Shown piece by piece: positions 6,173-6,247 of a stretch of 6,247 bases of DNA. This DNA comes from Kiloniellales bacterium (lineage in GTDB: Bacteria; Pseudomonadota; Alphaproteobacteria; Kiloniellales; JAKSDN01). Each line of letters begins with the position of its first letter. Position 1 is the stretch's first letter. Both the position numbers and the translations under genes were made by a program. The stretch covers positions 1-6,247 of the forward strand of contig JAKSDN010000786.1 in the NCBI GenBank assembly GCA_022360075.1. Reading direction: 5' to 3'. Under the pieces are notes generated by a model, which was not told the DNA's origin, ran no database searches, and saw nothing but the letters and a program-made list of their open reading frames with translations.

Positions 6173-6211
6173 GGTGTCTTGGGCTATTCGGTGCGGCATG
6201 TTCAACGTGCG

Positions 6212-6247
6212 TCCTTCGAGACGCCCGCTAATGCGGGCTCCTCAGGA
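6212..6247. repeat. Second palindromic repeat, truncated by the window end
   Basis: GCCCGC (6223-6228) and GCGGGC (6233-6238) form a perfect stem around TAAT. It is flanked by TCCTTCGAGA (6212-6221) and TCCTCAGGA (6239-6247), which pair imperfectly. This TCCTTCGAGAC...CTCCTCAGGA layout resembles REP-like palindromes dispersed in alphaproteobacterial genomes, from memory. It differs in sequence from the repeat at 775-873. It lies about 40 nt after the natural truA end and could also help end the def-fmt-truA transcript. Confidence 0.7.

Overview
The window looks like chromosomal DNA from a high-GC alphaproteobacterium, probably Rhodospirillales-like. The evidence is G/C-rich third codon positions, the rmuC / def-fmt-truA gene neighbourhood, an AcnA-type aconitase, and two kinds of short palindromic interspersed repeat of a style common in that class. 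No phage, transposase, CRISPR array or RNA gene is visible. The organism assignment is inferred from gene content and composition only.

Layout, left to right. (1) Positions 2-733, + strand: the 3' end of an aconitate hydratase (acnA) gene, open at the left window edge and interrupted by an in-frame TAG at 398-400. (2) 734-883: a small hairpin followed by an imperfect inverted repeat of about 100 bp, lying between convergent genes. (3) 884-1981, - strand: rmuC, a membrane-anchored coiled-coil protein with the RmuC nuclease-like domain. (4) 1982-2167: a divergent promoter region. (5) 2168-3775, + strand: a 535-residue single-pass membrane protein with an unnamed N-terminal module and C-terminal TPR repeats. 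(6) 3776-3889: an AT-richer spacer with a plausible promoter and a perfect short palindrome. (7) 3890-6148/6172, + strand: def, fmt and truA, closely packed, with fmt and truA overlapping by 4 nt. (8) 6173-6247: a second palindromic repeat that runs off the right edge. No gene-free stretch exceeds 300 bases.

How the genes fit together. Fmt formylates initiator Met-tRNA and Def removes the formyl group from finished nascent chains, so they are paired steps of translation initiation and N-terminal maturation. TruA pseudouridylates tRNA anticodon arms and is translationally coupled to fmt. RmuC (genome stability) and the TPR protein are divergently transcribed. Aconitase is an unrelated TCA-cycle neighbour.

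The most notable observation is that two conserved genes, acnA and truA, each carry an in-frame TAG at a position where the family has a conserved sense codon (Lys and Tyr), and family-typical sequence resumes in the same frame immediately afterwards. Three other reading-frame ends in the window (rmuC, def and the natural end of truA) also use TAG, so TAG is not simply reassigned here. Sequence error, recent nonsense mutation and amber suppression or readthrough cannot be separated from the sequence alone.
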